Positions 12,827 through 26,289 of a DNA stretch of 64,000 nucleotides are shown one piece after another. Both the position numbers and the translations under genes were made by a program. Position 1 is the first letter of the stretch, and each line of letters opens with the position of its first letter. The notes beneath the pieces are model-generated. The model was not told where the DNA came from. It saw only the letters and a program-made list of their open reading frames with translations, and did not search any database. Location: NCBI GenBank assembly GCA_019155185.1, contig CM032804.1, forward strand, positions 13,240,992-13,304,991, written 5' to 3'. This DNA is from Beaufortia kweichowensis (Eukaryota > Chordata > Actinopteri > Cypriniformes > Gastromyzontidae).

Positions 12827-13035
12827 AGTGAGAAATATTCATAGCTAGTCAATTTTCTTGAGTTGCCCATTATTTACATATGAGAAACAGTAAGTACATT
12901 TTTTATTTGTTAGATTCATGTTAGTTTATTTGAATTTATCTAATTAGTTCATTTGTAATTTTGTGATGGTTACAGTGGTACCTGTATGTTAGTTGGTACC
13001 CTACAGTCTCCAGGGTTCAATAGGTAGATTGTAAT

Positions 13036-13440
13036 TCCAGCATTATGGGTGTGATGGGATTTACAGTCAAAACTTGAAATATAAATTCTCACAAAATGTA
13101 TTTTTATTAACATATTGAACCGCATTTTATATTTTTCTAAACCGATGTTGATGATGGCCAGACATCAGAAAATTATCAGTCTATGTACGATATATTTGTT
13201 TGTTATGGATTTGACAAAAAGAACAAACGTTTTTGAGAGGCAACGTACTTTGTAGGATTTCTGTGAACGAAAATGCACAAACCAGAAAAAATAATACACA
13301 ACAAATGGAGAAGAGATGACTCTTCAAAGAACATAAAATAGTTCTTTTAATTTTCGTGTGTTCATTAATGAGGAATGTGTCATTGCGTGACATACTGAAG
13401 AAAACAGCAACAAAGACTCTTGACATATACTGTGCAGCGA
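13036..13440 (+). repeat. Unknown dispersed repeat, copy A
   Basis: The copy begins CCAGCATTATGGGTGTGATG, passes through GTCAAAACTTGAAATATAAA and TTTTGAGAGGCAACGTACTT, and reaches AACAAATGGAGAAGAGATGA. It matches copy C (32573-32885, inverted) over about 310 bases and overlaps parts of copies B and D. No target duplication or terminal repeat was identified. Confidence 0.75.
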
Positions 13441-14149
13441 GAGATTAAAATAGCAGTTGATTTGTCTGTTGAGTACTCAAGCTGTCAAAATGACCAATAT
13501 GCCCATCATTACATTGTCTGGTTTAAATTATGAGCTGTTTAGTTGAATGAAAAGCAGAGAAATCCACCAGACTGTCCTCCCGCACGGCTAAATATAAACT
13601 CACTCTCGCTTGCTGTTTTTCTTCTCTCTATCTTGTCTCGTTGAGTCTTGCTCTTTGGTTTCTCTCTGTAGGCTAATGCCAGCCACCGGCTCCTAATAGG
13701 GACACGCTGATGCACACGCACAGAAATCAGAGACAGGAAATGAGAGCGAGTGAGCTCATACATACACACTAACACTCTCTCCGCTGTAGTGCTCACGCGC
13801 ATGACAACTCTGCAAGGCAAATATCCTCGTCTTTACGTGTGACCGTACAATGCTTATACCACTCTATATCTCACAAACAAACACTCTAAAACCTCCACAG
13901 GCTGCTTTTTAAGACATGCATGTTATTTCAGTTTTTAAAGTATTAAGACAAAATGTTCTTCAGTTTTTATTTCATTATAATGTAAAGGGTGAGGGAACCG
14001 TCAGTAATGCTTTGACATTAGATAACCTGCTTTTAAATCCTCACAGCATCTGTTTATGTTTTTATGTTTTACCAAAACCCTGTTTTGGTAGTCCAGTCAT
14101 CACAAAAACACAAAGCATCATTTTCTATTAGGGAGGAGAGAAGTATACG

Positions 14150-14420
14150 TGAAAAAGGACACACATTTTTGAGAAGCAGCATGCTTTGTAGGATTTTTGT
14201 CTATCAAAATGCACAAACTGGAAACAATAATATCCAACAAATGTATTTTATTTTTCATTCGTGATGAATATGGACTGTTATGAATGTGGCAGTTCTGAAA
14301 ACAACACTTTCCCTGACTATGAAAAATCATGATTTAAACATAAAACATTAAAACTTTGAGAGAGACCTTACATGGGTATTTAAACCACCAAATATTGACA
14401 TCTGAGCTATCAGTATGATG
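14150..14420 (+). repeat. Unknown dispersed repeat, copy B
   Basis: It carries TTTGTAGGATTTTTGTCTAT, AATATGGACTGTTATGAATG and AACCACCAAATATTGACATC followed by TGAGCTATCA. The 5' half aligns with copy A and the 3' half with copy D. The family therefore extends beyond each individual fragment. Confidence 0.75.
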
Positions 14421-14429
14421 AAAACCTTT

Positions 14430-15455
14430 GATAAAACCTTTTATTCTTTTTTTACTCATAATTTTTATGGTAAGATTGACGTTTGCGTGGAAGTGCCCAG
14501 ATTGCCAATGACTAACGCTACAGCAGGAATTTAACTTCTTGTCCAAGAAGAGTTGTGTCTTTGTAGACTTGGTTTCAGTTTGGTCCCTTATGAGGTTATA
14601 ATGCTGTCTGAGAAGGCAGCTGCATATGTGGTAGGCAATAGGCAGCAAGGTAGTTCACTAGGATTTGGAACAGAGCTTAATAGTGCAGCAAAGCCCACAG
14701 TGGGAAATACGTTTTGGCTTGCAGGCAGAGCAGCTCTAATATGCATCTTTGTGTCTGTATGCCACAGGCTGTATCCACATCCATGAGGAAAAGAGAGCAG
14801 ATGCCTGTGTCTCTCTCCAGTGCCCGCTCCTCCTCTTCCTCCCCACTCTTCTTCTTTCCATCCCTCGCTTTCTATTTTCTCTCTTTCCCTTGGTTTCCTT
14901 TCCTGTGGCTTTCTCTCCCCGCATGTAGGCCGCATATTAGCCCAGGGCCTCAATTTCACCCCACACCCCACACCCCTCCCCTGCTCGCCCCGGTCTGTTA
15001 TCTCAGAGGACCAGGCTTACGTTAACATGCAGGCCCGAGCAGGAGTTAGCTGGGAGAGAAAGCCAGGTGTTACAGTTGTACGTGAGCTCCATTTAAGTAA
15101 AACAGCCAGATTAAATTACTTTGCCTTCATACTGTGTTTCACCCTCAGTGCTGACAGCATGCTAACCATCCAGCTCTTTTATTGAGGATTTTTGTGTCTT
15201 TATTTCAGAGGATAGTGGCAGGACACAGGGATGGCGAGACTCATTGTACACCACGTCACCACACCTGTATATTTTTTATGCTTGGAAATCCAGTTAAAAC
15301 CAGATTCTGTTCGGCCCAAGCTGATCAATAATCGCCATGAGCTGGTTTAGGCTGGTCTGGATAGTTCACCCGTTAGACCTTTACCTGGGAAATTGTTATC
15401 CTCAGTATTATTATTATTAGAGCATTTTCACACTGATTTTAGGGGGAAATCTGGA
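14430..15455. other. Non-coding stretch, no gene seen
   Basis: 14800-15000 is strongly pyrimidine-rich and yields overlapping Ser/Pro-rich frames on + and Arg/Glu-rich frames on -, both typical of low complexity. Nothing else recognised. Confidence 0.5.
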
Positions 15456-15850
15456 TTTAAAGCTACCGTCTGTAACTTTGTTACTCTTTATCGGCATCTC
15501 TGTTTAACACATGCAAGTTACTTTACAAACCAGATTTTTTTTATGGGCAGAGGCAAAAGTAATAAATATTAACAAGATGTTGTTACTATGATTGGGGAGA
15601 AATGCAACGTCTGATCTAGCACTGGAAGTTCCACCATCCAGTAAAATGAGCCAATCGTCTCGTAAGGCGCATATGCACAGTAGCTGAAGCGACTTTGAAA
15701 AAGATGTTTTTAGTCCAGTTTGAGCTTTAGAACAAAAGTTATGATACAGTTGAATTTAGATTTAAGTGTTGGTCTTTCCCCATTCAAGTACTTAGGACTC
15801 TGGTCTTGCTGACTGAAACAGATGACGGAGACAATGTAAACATTAAGGAC
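15456..15850 (+). repeat. Dispersed element, TTTAAAGCT...CATCTCTGTTTAA family, copy 1
   Basis: The left end TTTAAAGCTACCGTCTGTAA, then CGGCATCTCTGTTTAACACA, and a later GGAGACAATGTAAACATT are all shared in order with 22836-23010. The two copies share both ends of a module, so this is an interspersed repeat. Class unknown. Confidence 0.6.
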
Positions 15851-18315
15851 TTTAAGGCCCAACTTAAGGAATTTAGTTGAGGTCAAATGACATTAAACTA
15901 ACATTTTTACATAAAATTGTATGTATAAATCATTATTATAAGCTTACTGTTATGAAATAATGTAGTGAGTTATAAAGAACACTGATTTTATGTTCTTACG
16001 CAATAACAAATTTTTGTACCAATTTTAACCAAAAAAATGGTTACAATACACTGCCATGACCTATTTTGTCCTGCAGGTATGTGACGTCTCTGACATTGAT
16101 GACATGTGTATTGGTCTGTGTGTTGTTGGTGCATTAGGAAACGTCTACATTGCAGTGTGTTGAGAAGCGCAGGTGTGTTGGTCCAGCGGGAGTTTATATG
16201 TTTATTTGTGTATGTGCTCTGAGGTGGGCGTTGACTGGCGGTTCTTCCCCTAACGCCGTTCCACAGGGCTATTAAAACTATCCTCTGTCTGCCCTAACAT
16301 TCGCTCACCCAGCAAATCTTCTCTTTAATTAGAGAGGGCACAGGCAGCCGGACACATGGCCAAAACACTCCTCTCGCCGAACGGAGGGTAAAAACTGGAG
16401 CAAAAACTGAGCATTAGTGAGACACGTGGGAGGGTAACAGTGAAAGCTATTACATTCAAGGGCAGCAGATGGAGGAGATGGAAAGATAAATGATGTCAGA
16501 TATATTTACAGAGGTGGTGAACAAATCATCATATAGAATATTAATGAAGGAGTAAAGTTCACTTGTTGCAAAGTGACAAAGGGAGTCGTTGGGAGGAAAA
16601 GATTTCAGATGCTCGCTTTTACAGGAAGGTTATGTGAGGGGGGCTGATTTCACTGTTGTTGCAGTGTCCTTCCTTAATGGGGTTGCCATGACAACAGTGT
16701 ATCAGTCAGGCACCAGTGGATTATACGTGCTACTCTGTAAGTGTGTGTGTGTGTGCACCATGGAGCTTGATTTTGTGGGTCTGTGCCATATAAATAAGTG
16801 TACAAGAGACAATAGACATTACCGCCAGAACTGATGTCAGATACTGTATGTATCTGAATGTGTGTTTGTGTGGAGGTTTGCTGTTTTTGAGGGCATTTGA
16901 GTGAAAAAGGCCCTAATAAACTGGCCAAATCAGGTTTTATGATAAAATAAGCAATTTTGATGATTTGTATTGTGATTTTCATTTGGCTGTTAGAAGTGTC
17001 AGTTTTGCTTTGGGAGTCTCAAATATGAAGCTGGTTAAGACTAATGTTTTAATATTTCTCACCAAAAATAGCATTTGGGTTTTTAAGTTGGAAAGTTAAT
17101 TTGCTTCATTGTTTAAATGTTCACAGAACTTGCATTTTTTGTAACATACGTATTATACTGTATGTGAGCCTGCCTGTGAAACCCAGCTAAAGTCATTTTT
17201 TATGATTTGCTGTTTTCTATATAAAATCAGCCTACATGATGTAAATACCATTTTGTAAAAATATAACCTTTATATCTTAAATATTGACTAATGACATGTC
17301 AAAATTTAAATCATAGTGATATTTATTGGAGAAATCAAACTTTGATGCTCATTATCCCAGAATTTAATTTTGAGACTTCAGACTGGTTTTCACAGACATC
17401 ACGTCACATATATGCATTAATATAAATAAATATTTAAATAAATATATATATATATATATATATAAATTATAATTATGCCTTGTGTTCATATAGTAAAAAC
17501 AGTGTAAAAAACAGGTCTTGATTATTTAGAACACGCTTTAATTTATCATTAAATGTATTATGTTTTTACTTTTTGCAGTTATTTTGAGAAGAACATCCAA
17601 GAGAAGTTAAAATAAAAGTTACCTCTGCCTTGATCATACCTCTGCTTAGATAAAACGTCTTTTAAAGCATGTGCAAAATATTGAAATACATATTACTTAT
17701 GTAAATGCTGAAAAACATGCAGTTTATACGTATGTCTTCTGGCTATATAGCCCAGTCCTGCATGTTGTTAATGGCTAGTACGATGTGTCAGGTCAGCTGA
17801 TCTCATCTCTCTGTGAGAGTTGAGCAGTGATTGCCTTGTAGGACTAACAATCTGTCATCATTGTTTTAATGACACTCAGCACCAGCATAAACAGTGTCAT
17901 CGCTTTAGTGTGCCAAAGCTTACGAGCAGCCCTTAATTGTAAAATTAATTGAAAAACATTTTGATTAAAGACCAACCCTCACTTACTCCTCCCTAAATCT
18001 AACCTCTCCGGCTCTCGTTCTTTCTCTTCTGTCCTTCTTCTTTCACATTCACCTTCCCAAACCTATTACTGTCTTACAGTCTGTGAAGAATCATAAGCAG
18101 TCAACTATTTCACCTTCAGACAGCACTAATGGAGAGCAAACAAATTAATTCCTGAAGAATTTCAAGAAAAACAGCATAGACAAGTTAAAATAAAGAGATT
18201 TTGGAAGAATATTGTTGGCCATAGTGTTCTAGTGTTGTATGAGTCATCGGTACTTTTGGTCTGTATTTATTATATTCATGTATATTCATGAATTGCTTCT
18301 TTATTGGAAGTCTTT
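15851..18315. other. Non-coding stretch, no gene seen
   Basis: 16.1-16.8 kb is unique-looking and contains a perfect RFX X-box. 16.9-17.7 kb is AT-rich with an (AT)n tract at 17442-17464. 17.75-18.3 kb is unremarkable. Confidence 0.5.
16682..16695. promoter_or_regulatory. RFX X-box motif
   Basis: GTTGCCATGACAAC fits the RFX consensus GTHNYYATRRNAAC at every position and is almost fully palindromic. RFX factors act in neuronal and ciliary enhancers. It lies 28.6 kb upstream of the adgrl1 ATG. Function is inference. Confidence 0.5.
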
Positions 18316-18320
18316 ATTGG

Positions 18321-18640
18321 AAAGTTTACCCAAAAATGACAATTCATTCATCATTTATTCACCCTCATTTGAAACATGTATGACGAAACATGTATGAATT
18401 GTATTTGTATTTGTGTTGCTTTGGATAAAAGCGTCAGCTAAATGTAAGTATAAATTATATAAATAAATGTTCTTTCTTCTGCAGAACACAATAGAAGATA
18501 TTTTGACCCCCATTGACTTCCCCTGTATGAACACAAAACCACATTTGAGACATTTCTCAAAATATCTGTTTTTGTGTTCTACAGAAGAAAGAGTCACATA
18601 CAAGTTTTGTCAGCCATGGGGGTGAATAAATGAGCTCTTT
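18321..18640. mobile_element. Non-autonomous DNA element with a SINE-tail insertion
   Basis: The ends AAAATGACAATTCATTCATC then ATTTATTCACCC, and GGGGTGAATAAATGAGCTC, are inverted. The interior has TTCTTCTGCAGAACACAATA and TTGTGTTCTACAGAAGAAAG facing each other. At 18416-18446 the string GTTGCTTTGGATAAAAGCGT followed by CAGCTAAATGTAA is the tail of a tRNA-derived SINE, so a second element is probably nested here. Confidence 0.6.
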
Positions 18641-18889
18641 AAATACAGACAACAGATTTATAAATAGTTTTGCTGTCTGAAATACTTTCGGGTGAATTAT
18701 TCCTTAGAGAACTATTCCTTGAGTTTGAAAGCCAAAACATTTTCCTTCAGGTTGTAAGTTGCCGCCTCTATCATCTATTCTTACCGCCTCCTTCCACAGT
18801 CTCATTTACCAGCCAACAACCTCCTCCTGCATGATTTCCTTTCTTAATCTCCACCTTCCTCTCGCTCCATTACAGCATTCCCTCCTCTC

Positions 18890-20360
18890 TTTTCCTCCGC
18901 GGGAGGGATGCTCCACCCGGAGCTGGCGCCCCAGGATTCTGACCGGGCCCGGCTCTGTGAGCGGCGTGGCTTTGTAGAGCTTCCTCAAAGCCAGAGTGGA
19001 CGGCCTGTCTCTCCAGCGGTGGAGGAGTGCCTCGGGGAGCGGCGTTCATCTCTCTGCTCTCCCTCTCTCTCTCTCTCATCTCAGTGTGGATCCCTCACCC
19101 ACACACGCCCCATGCAGTGGTTGCGATCCCTCTTCACACACACAACCAGGCTTTGTTTGTGTTTATCTACCCAGTACGCCTCTACTTAAAAGCCCGGCAT
19201 GTTCCTTTTCGTTATTCCTCAGCCTCGGGTCATGTGTTTTTAAAATGATTAACGTCGCGATGAAGATATGGGATCGGGGTGATAAATCGATTCATCTGTT
19301 AGCGATCATGAACCTCCTTTATTGATTAACAGGCTAGTCCGTCACCAAGAAAGCGTCTCAGTGGGGCGTACGGCTCCCCGGGGAGACGTGTACGACTGAG
19401 GGTTCTGTTGTTCGCCTCCCCGCAGGATAAAGCGCTCAGATGAACAAAGTAGACTCTGATGGATTTGTCTTTTGTGCATAATTAGCCAAACCCACCCGGT
19501 AGTCAATGAGAGGATGGATTAATGAATTAAATCCTCATTGATGCATAACAAGCTCGAAATGCGAGTATCGAGCGCTGCTTCTTTTGGCCCGAATGTGAAA
19601 TGTTATGTCATCGCAAACAATAACAAGGCAGAGGAGCCTATCTGTGTGTGAGCGGCGGATGGGGAGTATTCCAGACAGGGCTGTAGCCTCCGTCTGTCTG
19701 AAGTGCTTTCTGAATAGCTTTGCCTTGATTGAACATCAAGTGCCGGTCTCTTATCAAAATTGCGAAGATCTGTCGGGATCGCATTTGGAGCTGCGTTTTT
19801 CCGGGTCTTATAAAATAGAGAGCCATTGGGATGAACTGAGTGCCGTTGCCATGGAGACGTGGCGTCACGGGCGCCGAGCAGATTGGGCCGATTGTGCGGC
19901 TGGTTGTCATGGCGGCGGATGATGCTGGGGAGGAGCAGGTGCTGAGAAATGACCACTCCATCAGAGGCCGGGCTGGAGGGTCTGACTCGGCGTCTTTGAT
20001 CCTGTCTGTGGCTTTGACACGGGGAAGACAGCAAGAGAGAGAGGGAGAGAGAGTCGTTTAGTTAGACATCTGTGAGTTGATGCCAGCGAGAGGACACGGG
20101 TTCTGCTCGACCTCCAGCGCTGGCGCGAGGTGCTGTAGAAATAATTCCAAAACCTGCGCTCCAAAACGCTCTCATCCCCTCCCTGCAGGGCATCGTTCTG
20201 GCCTCGCTAAATAGTGATCCGGTCAGAGGCGCACGGGTGCGGCAGGGGGTCTACACCTCTGCCAAATTCTATCCGCCCGCTCGTTGCAAGTCAGCAGCGC
20301 AGGCTGAGTCACTCCTCCGAAGGACGGAGAGCATCTGTCGCCCGTGAAATACAGCACAAG
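18890..20360. promoter_or_regulatory. CpG-dense block, candidate CpG island or distal promoter
   Basis: CpG dinucleotides are frequent across this block, which stands out against CpG-poor, AT-rich flanks. The richest parts are 18.89-19.06, 19.33-19.44 and 19.56-20.35 kb. The part at 19440-19620 is TAAT-rich and unique-looking. An X-box-like GTTGCCATGGAGAC sits at 19845-19858. The block could hold the non-coding first exon of adgrl1, or an enhancer. No TATA box or donor was chosen with confidence, and the overlapping frames are not supported as coding. Confidence 0.4.
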
Positions 20361-22835
20361 CTCAGCTAGGTAAAAAAATCTGAACTACAGATTAAAATAA
20401 CATGAGAATGAATGAGAAAAGGTTGGCTTTAAAAAAGCTTTGACTTAAAAAAAAGTTTAAAACTAGTTTATAAAGGCTCGAAGTTAAAGGTTATATTTAC
20501 AGACAGGCTGACGGGTAGAAGCGTAGCGTTGAAGGTCATATCAGCTTTGTGAGGTGTAAATAATTTAAAATCTTTAGACTATAAAAAAGTATATGTATCT
20601 AAAGTTACCACACTGTATTTGGTAGTTGCAAAGACTGTTCTACTGTAAGTGAATACAAGGAAAGTTACTAAGGTGTTATGGGTGGTTGCTTGGCAATTAC
20701 TAGAATATAATAAATAGATATGTAAAACTAAATATTACAGGTTTATTACAAGCTTTGTCTTGTTTTATCTATGTTTAGCAATCATAATGTTTATATTGTA
20801 ACGTCTACATGTGGTGCTTGCTCATTGTGGGACGGTTGACATTAATTTTAAGACAAATTTTAAGACTTCATTGTCTTTAATATGATAATGATGATCCAAC
20901 AACATTCTTATAGGTCATTCTCTGTATTTTTTCAATTTAGTATGCAAATGGTCATTTATTTGCATTTGTGATATTATTGCAAAATCTTTATATTGAGATT
21001 TTTTTTTTTTTCTGTCTACTTCAGTGTAAGCTGGAATGACGTGTCCAGGTTATTTTGACATGTCAATGGGGTGTTGCACTTATTTAGCATTTTGTGCTAA
21101 CATTCACAGCAGACACAATCATTCTCTCTGCCTCCTACACTGGCACTTTTAAGAATGATTCATTGGCTAAAAAAGAGAAACACAAAATAAAAACATGAAT
21201 TTGACCAATAGCTTAATTTGACTAATAACTCAAATGACTAAATGTCTCTAAATTGTACTTACTTTTTGCATAAAAATGTACCATTTTGGTACAATTTCTT
21301 CTCATAAAGTGGTGATCCAAGTAAGAGCATTTCTTCTTTAAAAGGTTATTTTGTCATCAGTTCAGCCATATTTCTATTTAAAACAGACTTACAAGCAGGT
21401 TTTTCATTAAAGTTAATCATATACATCCCATTTGTATATTCATTTACAAGCAGAACAGTCCAGACAAATATCTTTAGTTAGTTTTGTTAATGTACATTTG
21501 TTAATGTTTTTTTTTCTTTATTTTATGCCTTTACTTTGTTACTACTTGCTATTTGTAAAGCTGCTTTGCGACAATGCAGAATTGTGATAAGTGGTATAGA
21601 AATACATTTGAATATAATTCAACTTAAGTTTGACCTTCCCAATATGGCGGGCGGCTTATGTATAGTCTATAGCGACCCATAGAAACTGCTGTTAATAAGA
21701 CATCTATGTGCTTCCATTAAGTTACTACATAGCACTATAGCACTGAAGTCTATCCAGAGTTATATTTTTTTAAAACAGGCTCAAGGTCTGGTAGTTTGCT
21801 AGATGTAGGTTGAAAACGGTTGAAAAAAGTTACAGTCAGAATCATTCAATGGAAATGTCTGGGAATTTTGATCGTTCGCTGCGGGATTTCAGAACAGCCT
21901 CAAGGCCTGCACAGGGTTTGATGGATTCAGCCTGGCTTTGGGAGGAGTTACGTTCACACAGACATCCAACAATTTTGAGGTCAACATAATGAAACGGCAT
22001 GGAGGAGAACCAGGAAGGTACGTGAAAAATGGAAGCATGGAAAATTCACGATCTCCAGCCTGAAAGAAACGAGAGCCACCGGCCGTGGGAAACGAGGCAC
22101 TTCGGTTTGCGGCGAGGATGGACGGTTAGGACATCGGGCACAGAAGAGAGATGGAGTGCGGGAAGAGGGTGGCGGTGAGCCGTAGAGGTGTGCTCTTGTT
22201 TCATGTCCCTCTCAGGAGTAAGAGCGAAAGTGCCTCTTCAGGTTCAAGTGCGGCCAAAGCTGCATTTGGGGGTTATTTAAACAGAATGCAGGCACTTAAG
22301 AGCTCCTCATTGGCTCCTGTGCTATGACAACAGCACAAAAAGCATCACAAGCGAAAAGAGAGAACTGAAATGCATGCAATCGTTTAGATAGACTCAAGAG
22401 CTCTCTCATTCCCTCTGGCTCCTTAACTCCACCTCTTTTTTCCCCTTTTCCAGCCCGGGCTCAGGCTTGGGCCCTGGCGCCGTACCCAGGCAGCTAAGCT
22501 CCTCTTGGCCGCCTTACAGGAAGACTGCAGCATTTAGAGCGATTATGGAGGGAGAGGATGCCTGAAAGAGCTTAGGATGGAGCTGTTAGAAAAGCTGGGC
22601 AGAAGAAGGTGAAGGTTTGAGCCTGTGAGCAGAATTTGGTTAGGAGTTAAGATTAGATTTGTGGCTCCAGGAGTCTGGGTCTAGTACATCTTACCATATG
22701 CTTTCATCACTGACATAAAAGTGCTATAGTGTTACCGTGGGTTTTTTAACATGTACCGTGGTGATACACGATACCCTGAAGAACTATGTATATACTATGA
22801 ATATGGTATGAGTACCAGTACCATTTGAAGTTGCT
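20361..22835. other. Non-coding stretch, no gene seen
   Basis: 20664-20705 has GTTACTAAGGTGTTATGGGT followed by GGTTGCTTGGC, a piece of the GGTTGCTA repeat family also seen at 53.64 and 55.5 kb. 21541-21615 holds GTAAAGCTGCTTTGCGACAA followed by TGCAGAATTGTG, a 3' end common to several fish retroposons. 21.6-22.8 kb is otherwise unassigned. Confidence 0.5.
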
Positions 22836-23010
22836 TTAAAGCTGCAATTCATAACATTTGCCTCTCTATCGCCATCTCTGTTTAAAACATAAAATTGCAG
22901 GCTGCATTACGCAAGTCTGACGCATTCCTCACAGCTCAAATATATATATATATATATAAGCTTACCATTGTAAATCAGGGTAAGATAAGGAGACAATGTA
23001 AACACTGACT
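22836..23010 (+). repeat. Dispersed element, TTTAAAGCT...CATCTCTGTTTAA family, copy 2
   Basis: Contains TTTAAAGCTGCAATTCATAA, CGCCATCTCTGTTTAAAACA and GGAGACAATGTAAACACTGA in the same order as 15456-15850, with a short (AT)n between. The element may continue to about 23300, including an RFX-like site at 23148. Confidence 0.6.
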
Positions 23011-23147
23011 TTGAATGTACTTGCTTGATTTTTGTTAATTTTTAATCAAGCTAATGAAGTAATATGCTGTTTGCACACTGCTGGTGTCTTTGTTGCTGTA
23101 TGCCACCCGACCGGCTTTCATCGACCTGCTTCATCGTTCCTGTTCTG

Positions 23148-23161
23148 GTTGTCATAGTAAC
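23148..23161. promoter_or_regulatory. RFX X-box motif
   Basis: GTTGTCATAGTAAC matches GTHNYYATRRNAAC fully. It lies close to, and perhaps inside, an interspersed repeat, so the match may be a property of the repeat family and not a site under selection. Confidence 0.35.
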
Positions 23162-26100
23162 AGTTATAAACAGATAAGCAGTCACTCATAAAAGTTGCTT
23201 CTGATTTGCATAACGTTGAACATTTCTCAACTCTTCGCCCAGATTCTGTCGCCAAACATTACTTTTGCCGGAAGTAGCCTAACATTTATTAAAATGACAA
23301 AGATCATGTCACTCTTCCACTGCTAGTCACTGGCAGTGTGCACACAACTTTATAACAAACCTAAATGGTTGTTTTTGCACTAATAATTTGCGTGTGTGTT
23401 TGTGATCGGGTTGGATCTACATTCACAATGTCACTGATTCACCGATTCACCATCGGTTTCTGGGACAGACTCCAACCAGGACAGCCATCTGGTGACCAAT
23501 CAGAGCCCTAACTGTGATGTCAGAGTATCCAAGGGTTCAGTGGGCAGGGGATGCTGGGAAGGGCCAAACGCTCTGACTCACACAGACCTTGCTATGGCAG
23601 CTGAATGCCAATCCTGCACTCATGCATCAGAAAGTGAAGCTGGGTCAGTGGAATCATATGTTTTAAACTGTATTTCCACATAGATTGAAGTGACAGCTGT
23701 ACAGTTCAGTCTCAGCGTTAACTCGCAACACATGCGAAACGCAACAAAGGTCAACAAAAGCCAGTAATAGAATTAAGATTCAGTGCAGGACAGAGATTGA
23801 CAGCTCTGTTAACTCTGACCTGATTAATATTTCAGCGAGTTCTCGACTGCAAATGTCACTGTAATCTAAAACAGTCTTAGGCAGAATCTCAGAGTCTCCA
23901 AACTGCTGCCCCAATAACCCCTCTGATCTGACTGAGACACAGCGCTCGGGCCTGCTGGGAGGCGCGCCGTAATAAAAATCCACCAAAGTCTCGCACCACC
24001 TGGAGGAGTCAGGCTTGAAGATGAAAAAGAATAGGAAAGTTTTAACCCAGTCCTTTGCTACTGTGAGAATAGACTGGTTTTTCGTCACCCGGCTGAGTCA
24101 CATAGTGTGGTGGGTAGTCTGACCGGTCTGGAGGAGAAGAACATGAAACATGCATGTACGAGTGTAAAGATATTCTGCAGCTGTTCTCTCCACGCTGCCC
24201 TCCAGCTGCACTTTCATGCATGTCTGCATGCTCAATAAGGAATGCCAAACAGGTTGCGACGAGTAAGAGAGGTTTGTAAACTGCAGGACTTTTCTCTGCA
24301 CTGATGAACATTGTGGTGCCATAGATTCTTGCTCAAATTTATAAATAGCTTATAAGACATGGAGTGGAGTTCTCTGTATGTTTGATTTGTTTCATTTGTT
24401 TTTGTGTTGAACTGTGATCTGAGGTCAAATGGAGATGATAGGAAGAAATTTGGATGCTGATGTTCCCAGAGGTAAATGTTATTGCTCTTTCATAGCTCAG
24501 GAGATTTAATGTTCTTAGTTGTGTTTCATTTAAGTATTAACTTGAGTCTCAGATGTTTCTCCTAAAATAGAATAAAAATAGAAAAAAATGACACAATCAT
24601 TACAATACATTAAGCACAGAGCTGTAAAATAAATTTAGCCCTTATATTGAACTACAATTTTTATATATTTAGATATTAAGTATTTTTTTCAAACATTTTG
24701 CAATCAATTTTTTCATTTTAGGTATTTTTATAAATTGTTTTTTTATAATTTTTTGGTTTGTTTCTTGTTATGAAAAATTGTCAAATATTTCAACTCGAGT
24801 CTACCTTTTCATAAAATTGTAGTTTGTCATGATTAGATTAAAATTTCACTATGAACTATTAAAGCGAAGAGGAAAATAACATAGGTGTTCCTCCTGAGGA
24901 ACACTGACAGTTAACAGGTTAGATTGTACAGGTAAAATAATCTGGATTTTGGTAAATGTGATGAGAAGTGTTTTATATTGTTCAGTATAGTTTAGTTTGT
25001 TGAGATCTTGAAACTCTATTAAAGACATTTGAGATATTTTCTTCCCTTTTTCTCAGAAGTTTCTGAGATGCAATATCTTAAGTAAAAGTTTCCATTTGCT
25101 CTCCATTTAATCTCATTGATGTCTAGGAAAACCGCCAAAAAATGACGCATTAAAGATATCCCATCTGTGATTTTTATTTTTTTATATGGGTTGGTATTTT
25201 GACAAATTGGGACACAGTTTGAGACATTAAGATCCCTTTTAAATGTGACATTATAAGATCTGGAGGAAAATAACTCGTAGTTAGAAAGACCAGTATTGCT
25301 GCTCACCAGTATCTGCTGGTGTCCCCAATTAGCAATTATACAGTAAAACAATACTGACCAGTCAGAAAGACCATTCTGGAGCATAAACCAACAAACTGGT
25401 CTTTTCAACAGGGTCTCTATTTAATATTATTGATCTGTCAGAGAAACAGTACCCTGCCCAGCGGAGAACGAAACGGCCTTGTACCGTGACCTCACCTCCC
25501 TGGTGATGCACACGTGTGTTTGTGCCTCACAACACGCAGCCAGTGTTTGTGCATGTGTGTGTGCTCCCGCAGCTCATCTTTTGAGCGTGACATGGCGGTA
25601 ATAAAAGAAGTTAACTGAAAAGGTGTGTGTGTGTGTGTGTGTGTGAGTCCCTGTAGAGCTTCAGTGGCAGTCAGAGAGCAGTGGGACTCTTGTTGAACAC
25701 ACTAAACATGCAGCACAACAGTATGAATAAGACACAGTAGTGGCACAAAAGGTCAGGGCTGTGAGTCCTGTTTGCTGCAGTAAAGACGACAATATTAACA
25801 GAATCCTGCAGCAGACGTTCATATCTGACCGACCACTTACCCACCAATGTTAATTAATCTTAATTCACTTCTCATTCAATATGGAAAACAATGAGTATTG
25901 TAATGACTGAAAAAGTGCGATGCTTTAAATCTGTGTATGCAAATCACTGTTCATGCACCTGTCAGGATGTGATCCACATTTAGGATTCATGGTTTTGAAA
26001 TGAAATTTTCGAATAAAACGAGGATTGCTTTGGGTCACCAGCATTTAATTCAAAATGATTCATGTGTAAATTGTTATTTATTTGACTTTGTCATGTTTGG

Positions 26101-26280
26101 TAAACATGTAGCTATATTATTCAGTACTACCAATAAAAAGCTGTCCTTGCTTCCTAATATAGTGTACTTTTATATTAAAAATCAATAAATGTTTTTATAT
26201 AGTTTGTTATTATAGTTTATGCAAGTTCATGCACTATTAATTAATTTTCAGGGCAGTATTAAAAACCAAATACTATCCCT
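23162..26280. other. Non-coding stretch, no gene seen
   Basis: 23.3-24.3 kb is unique-looking, with frames on both strands but no domain. 24.55-25.4 kb is AT-rich and carries, near 24820, the TTGTCATGATTAGATTA motif of the foldback family at 5.4 kb. A (GT)n tract lies at 25623-25645. Nothing else recognised. Confidence 0.5.
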
Positions 26281-26289
26281 CTTCATAAA

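Noticed and set aside
12545..12842. Two antiparallel short proteins with similar sequence (SDTMTH...NQHY)
   Set aside because: They mirror each other because the DNA is a palindrome.
14588..15185. Cluster of frames above 100 residues on both strands
   Set aside because: Driven by a pyrimidine-rich run on one strand and purine-rich on the other, with no domain and no splice sites that connect.
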